Shown here piece by piece: positions 60,721 to 64,000 of a stretch of DNA of 64,000 bases (positions are counted from its first letter, which is position 1; each line of letters begins with the position of its first letter). The position numbers and the translations under genes are program-made. Origin of the DNA: Amoebophrya sp. A120 (taxonomy: Eukaryota > Sar > Dinophyceae > Syndiniales > Amoebophryaceae); NCBI GenBank assembly GCA_905178155.1, contig CAJINV010000004.1, forward strand, positions 7,818,771 to 7,882,770, given 5' to 3'. The notes beneath the pieces are model-generated. The model made no database searches. It was not told where the DNA came from and saw only the letters and a list, made by a program, of their open reading frames with translations.

Positions 60721-62924
60721 GGGAGGGGAGGTTGACAGATGGTAGTTTTGATGTCGTTCTTGTGGCAGGCACGTGATGTTGTAGTTTTGCTGCGTTAATT
60801 AATCGGCGTAGTGAAGATGTGCCACATTGATGAAACGCTGCAAAGAATTGCACAGACGACGTGAGAACGCTGTCAGAAGATTGTGCTTACAATCAAAGAA
60901 AGAAATAGTGAACGAAAGAACAATTTGTGCTTCCCGTCTGTCGTGATTGTGGATCATACTCTGACTATACGAACGTGGGAGATGAGCGGCTAAAAAGGTC
61001 GTGTGGCAACTAACAAAAACAAGCGATAGATTTTTTAGTGTTCGACGCGAACCGCCGACAGGAGAGCGTCCTTGAAAAACTTGCGCAAACTTCTGCTTTG
61101 GCCGTCCACTGCCAGACTCGTAAAATGGTTTTATTTGTTCGCGTCTTTCTCCGTTCTGTTCTCGTCCGTAGTCGTTCGCAACCAGCGCACACGGCGGCCG
61201 AACAATGCTGACGCGGCTGCAAGGGGCAGAAGGGTCGAGCGCCACGGCAGGCGGCGCGTTGTGCATGGTTTAGGCCGACGCCCAAGGCCTGACGGAAGAA
61301 CGCGCGCCGGCCGCGAAGTGCTTGGCTGCCGTCCAAGCTATGCCCGGGCGCCCTTGCTCTGCGGTTGTCCCACGCCTCGGGCGATTTTAGTGCGCAAGTA
61401 GCCCAGAGGCCGGGCGGCGCCGAGGTGCGTGGGGGTGGGCTCTGCGCGCCGGCACGGGCAGCCGGGGGGGGGGGGGGGGGGGGCCCAGCTCGACGCCGGC
61501 GAAAGCCAAGCTAGAAATAGACTGCGAAAAGCCTGCGAAGAGCGTCGGCGCCAGCGTCCAAACGCATTCGCCCTCACCTATGGTGGAGGGTCTATCTAAG
61601 AATTGAGGACGCTGGTCCGCCGACGCAATCGGGACAGATTCCCGCACCAAATTCCCCCGATGCTAGTGGCGGCCGCGCGCCCCATCGGCGGCATCTGCCC
61701 AGCCGGACACGGAACGCCCGGAGGCGTAGCGGCGCCGTGGTCGAGGGGGCCGGCGGACCCGCCCGGGCCGGGGCGCCCTCGCGAGCCGCCAAGCGCCGAG
61801 GGCCCGGCCCCCCCGCCGGGCGGGGCTGCAACCGGGCGAGCAAGCTTTATTGCCTGCCGCGGAAATTAGGAGAAAGCTGCGGCCGAGACGGGCGACGAGC
61901 ATGGGAAGGACATTACCGAGGCGGCCGCGGATACGAAGTGGGCACGTGGAGAGACACTCCGCAGCCCTACGCGAAATGCCCCCGGCACAGTCTCCGGAAC
62001 CCCCGAGGGAGCAACTCGGGGGGGCGGCAGCGTTGCCAGCAACGAAAGGGGCCCGGCCTTGCGCGAACATGCCGAGCCGGGCGGCCCCAGTGCCAGCCCC
62101 CAGGGGCTGGCCTCGCTGAACAACGGTGGGCGCTCGCGCTCTTGTTCCCGAGAAAATGCGCCGGGCGCCAGCGCCCCAACCCAATGCGGCAGGCGGCGCG
62201 GACGGCCCGCAATCTTGCCCGCGGCGCCCTGTGCCTCGCCGCCCCGGGCAGGCGGGTGGCCGCGCGCAGGGTGGCGCCCGGACTTGACGGAAGCAGCTTC
62301 GGCCCAAGCTTCCCCAACCTCAGGTACCGCGGAAAACGCCAGGAGGGCCGCCGGCATGCAACGAGCGGCAGGCGGCCGGCGGTTGTTGCCTAAAAAATGG
62401 ACTACGGATTGGCTGACGCCTGCCTCGTCGCGGTCCGCTCCGGAAGGGAAGATGGCATCCTTCTCGCAGGGGCCGAGATTCATTCTCTGCACACTCTTGA
62501 GCCTTCGCGCCGGAGCATCTTCAGTCTGTACATGCGTCCTGTTCTTCCATTTCCATCAAGATTCAAGACGAGCCATGGCTTTCTATTGGTGAAGGCAATG
62601 TAACAGTAACACCGGAGAGGGTTACATTCTGTGCAGGCGGTCAGAGAGCGACAAAAAGTGCTACCTAATGTGTGTGGAGGGCATCAAGGTAGTATGCAAA
62701 GAACTCAGTGGAGAAGGCGAGTGAAGAGACGAGTGTCAACGCTGATCTTGGTGCACAGCATGATACTACGCACTATACGTTCATTTTATTCCGTGTGATG
62801 TCGTCTCGTGTTTTTCTCGTACGTAGGCCGCCACATTATACAGAGCCGTCCGACGAGCGCAAAGAAAATAAAGGCGCAAAGAACCTCTACAAAAAGCCGA
62901 ACCACGACGGCGTCTTGAACAAAA
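60721..62924. other. Intergenic with GC-rich island
   Basis: About 2.2 kb. The AT-balanced ends flank a GC-rich island (listed separately). Long frames on both strands inside it reflect composition. The 68-codon ATG ORF at 62397-62603 (starting MDYGLADACLVAV) looks protein-like but has no known family. Confidence 0.45.
61180..62395. repeat. GC-rich island with a 20-base G run
   Basis: Strongly GC-rich, with an uninterrupted run of 20 G at 61464-61483 and many GGC/GCC blocks. It resembles the GC-rich stretches at about 60-420 and 26570-27240 in composition, but I see no long shared sequence between them. Function unknown. Confidence 0.6.
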
Positions 62925-64000
62925 ATGCCCGCATCTTCGCCCATCATGCCCCGCAGCACGGACCATGTTGCACCCAGACCCAGCGCTCCTTTCATTGTGG
63001 TCAAGCAGAGCCAGGTTCCGGTTGTGTCAATAACTTCGCCGCTCCGAATCGCAGAAGTCGCTCTGGCCGCGCACCAGTGCCGGGTCGTCTTGGGCTACGA
63101 TGCGTCGCAGCTCGCGCAGCTGCGTTTTGAGCGTACTCTATTAGATCGAAATTATACGGAAATAATATAATAAAGTGTGTACGTGTAGTTTTGTGTAGTT
63201 GTCAAATGCCAGTATAGATCATTTGTTGTTCGTTCTTGAACCATTGTAAAAACCAGATGTAAAAAATAAATACACACCACCACAACCCAAGAACTACAAT
63301 CGGAACTCTCAGCCGTCTCGCCCGGCGCAAACCCGCCCAGCGCTCCCGTGAAGCTCAACGCCGAGACCTCGGTGATCGACGGGGCCGAGCTCACCCAGGA
63401 TAATCTGCTGTTTCTAAAGCCCATATGTATTGCAAATATGTCTGGGTCTGGAAGAGTGGAACTTGTAGTGCTGTCTGCGGATTCTAAAAATATCTGTGTT
63501 GCATGAGCAGCAAGAGGAGTCAGCTCTTGGTACGCGGAGATGGCATTTCTCATTCGTAGTTAGCATGAAGAAGCTTTGTTCAAAAAATCTGTGATGCTAG
63601 AACAAGCATCACAGACCTCACGGGTCATGCAAAATGTGCATGACAAGGCCCGACTCTTCCAGACCCAGATATATTTGCATTTGATAGCCCACGCGGGACG
63701 GCAACTGGCTGGCCTTTCACTTTGCGGACCGGAGGGAGGTATGAACTGCAAAAGTATCGTACTCATATTGCAATCATACATTACAAGTTTTCTTCTCAAG
63801 TCAAATCCGCATTACAAATTTTCTTTCTCATGCTGAGGAAATTTGTAATGCATTTATAGTATACGAGTACGATACTTTTGCAGTTCGTAGGAGGCGGAAA
63901 CCTGGCTGGCGGCCTTCAAGGAGTGTCGGGCACAGTATAACAGTGCACAACTCCCCCTCCCCCTCATTCGTATTGCATGAGCAGCAATAGCAATACAAAC
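62925..64000 (+). CDS. Unknown gene, 5' part only, runs off the window
   Basis: Exons 62925-63132, 63292-63423, 63692-63739 and 63895-63935 (continuing past the window) join in one frame from the ATG at 62925. Intron 63133-63291 is a GT-AG intron (GTACTC ... AACCCAAG); IE-66, IE-67 and IE-68 follow. The product reads SITSPLRIAEVALAAHQCRV, LRFEQLQSELSAVS and FLKPTRDGNWLAFHFADRRE, then AETWLAAFKECRAQ. That last part is reminiscent of the end of a PH domain (Trp followed by an amphipathic helix), but this is a weak hint. The donor at 63133 was chosen because it alone connects the frames. Confidence 0.6.
63424..63686 (+). mobile_element. Introner element IE-66 (family A, core A1)
   Basis: 263 bp, TSD GCCCA/GCCCA. 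Removal gives LFLKPTRDGNW. The core mirrors IE-13. Confidence 0.94.
63740..63889 (+). mobile_element. Introner element IE-67 (family B)
   Basis: 150 bp, TSD GGAGG/GGAGG, 48 nt of exon after IE-66. With this TSD the excision could be read as GT-AG (GTATGA ... GGAG), one of the few copies where that is possible. Removal gives DRREAETWLAA. Confidence 0.93.
63936..64000 (+). mobile_element. Introner element IE-68 (family H), cut by window end
   Basis: Left end TATAACAGTGCACAAC followed by TCCCCCTCCCCCTC matches family H (IE-36, IE-58). The right end lies beyond the window, so the TSD (expected ACAGT-like or GCACAG-adjacent) cannot be checked. Confidence 0.85.

Noticed and set aside
61592-62393. 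Long ORFs on both strands in the GC island
   Set aside because: Arg/Pro/Gly/Ala-rich in all frames, as expected from GC-rich DNA lacking stop codons.
62781-63004. Minus-strand ORFs opposite the last gene
   Set aside because: They overlap the + strand exon whose frame continues through three further exons.
2279-63480. A recurring peptide (CKNVWVWK or MSGSGR-like) in dozens of ORFs, as if a repeated protein domain
   Set aside because: It is only the translation of the family A terminal repeat; the frame breaks on both sides and removal restores the host proteins.
2279-63889. Inverted repeats as terminators, hairpin RNA genes or a CRISPR array
   Set aside because: They occur inside coding exons with 5-bp duplications, in several families, at irregular spacing; this is mobile-element structure.

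Overview
The window looks like nuclear DNA of a gene-dense dinoflagellate, most likely a syndinean parasite of the Amoebophrya type. The reasons are: eukaryotic proteins (AAR2, eIF4A3, TIP41, FANCJ-like helicase) in split genes; every supportable gene on the + strand, as in dinoflagellate unidirectional arrays; and coding sequence packed with short inverted-repeat insertions that must be spliced out. Introner elements (IEs) of this kind, with non-canonical splicing, are known from published Amoebophrya genomes. The genus call is an inference (about 0.7).

Layout: GC-rich flank (1-901); hypothetical protein (902-3382); IE-free FANCJ/BRIP1-like helicase (3916-9546); TIP41-like protein (10131-12054); a giant low-complexity RS/RG-rich protein with a Cys-His motif (13089-24397); small membrane protein (25297-25946); GC-rich repeat block; FAM136A-like protein (27286-28803); protein kinase (29320-32056); MFS transporter (32561-37765); IE-free PPR protein (38965-39819); unknown protein with an N-terminal signal-like region (41135-47056); eIF4A3-like DEAD-box helicase (48001-50350); GT31-like glycosyltransferase (50891-56708); AAR2, the U5 snRNP assembly factor (57251-60720); GC-rich island; 5' part of an unknown gene (62925 to the window end).

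The main content of the window is the IE system. I mapped 68 elements by eye: 67 complete, one of them nested in another, and one cut by the window end. All lie inside coding sequence. They fall into nine TIR families, A to I, whose TIR sequences are unrelated. All share the same grammar: ends TAT...ATA, long terminal inverted repeats, and a 5-bp target-site duplication (TSD). The TSD is perfect in 49 of 67, has one mismatch in 15, two in 2, and is ambiguous in 1. Removing the element plus one TSD copy restores the reading frame every time, including inside the eIF4A3 Walker A motif, the kinase VALK motif and a Cys-His cluster. Only 26 of 66 excised lengths are multiples of 3, so real splicing is needed. 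The junctions usually cannot be GT-AG. Fourteen conventional GT-AG introns coexist with them. One, in eIF4A3 (49790-50023), is a family A element that has lost its TIRs and gained GT...AG ends, apparently an IE turned into an ordinary intron. Family A has five core types (A1-A5 below); four occur in both orientations, so removal does not depend on core orientation.

Exon boundaries at IEs are ambiguous by up to 5 nt because of the TSD. I give exons as if the left TSD copy is kept. IE coordinates run from the TAT to the ATA.
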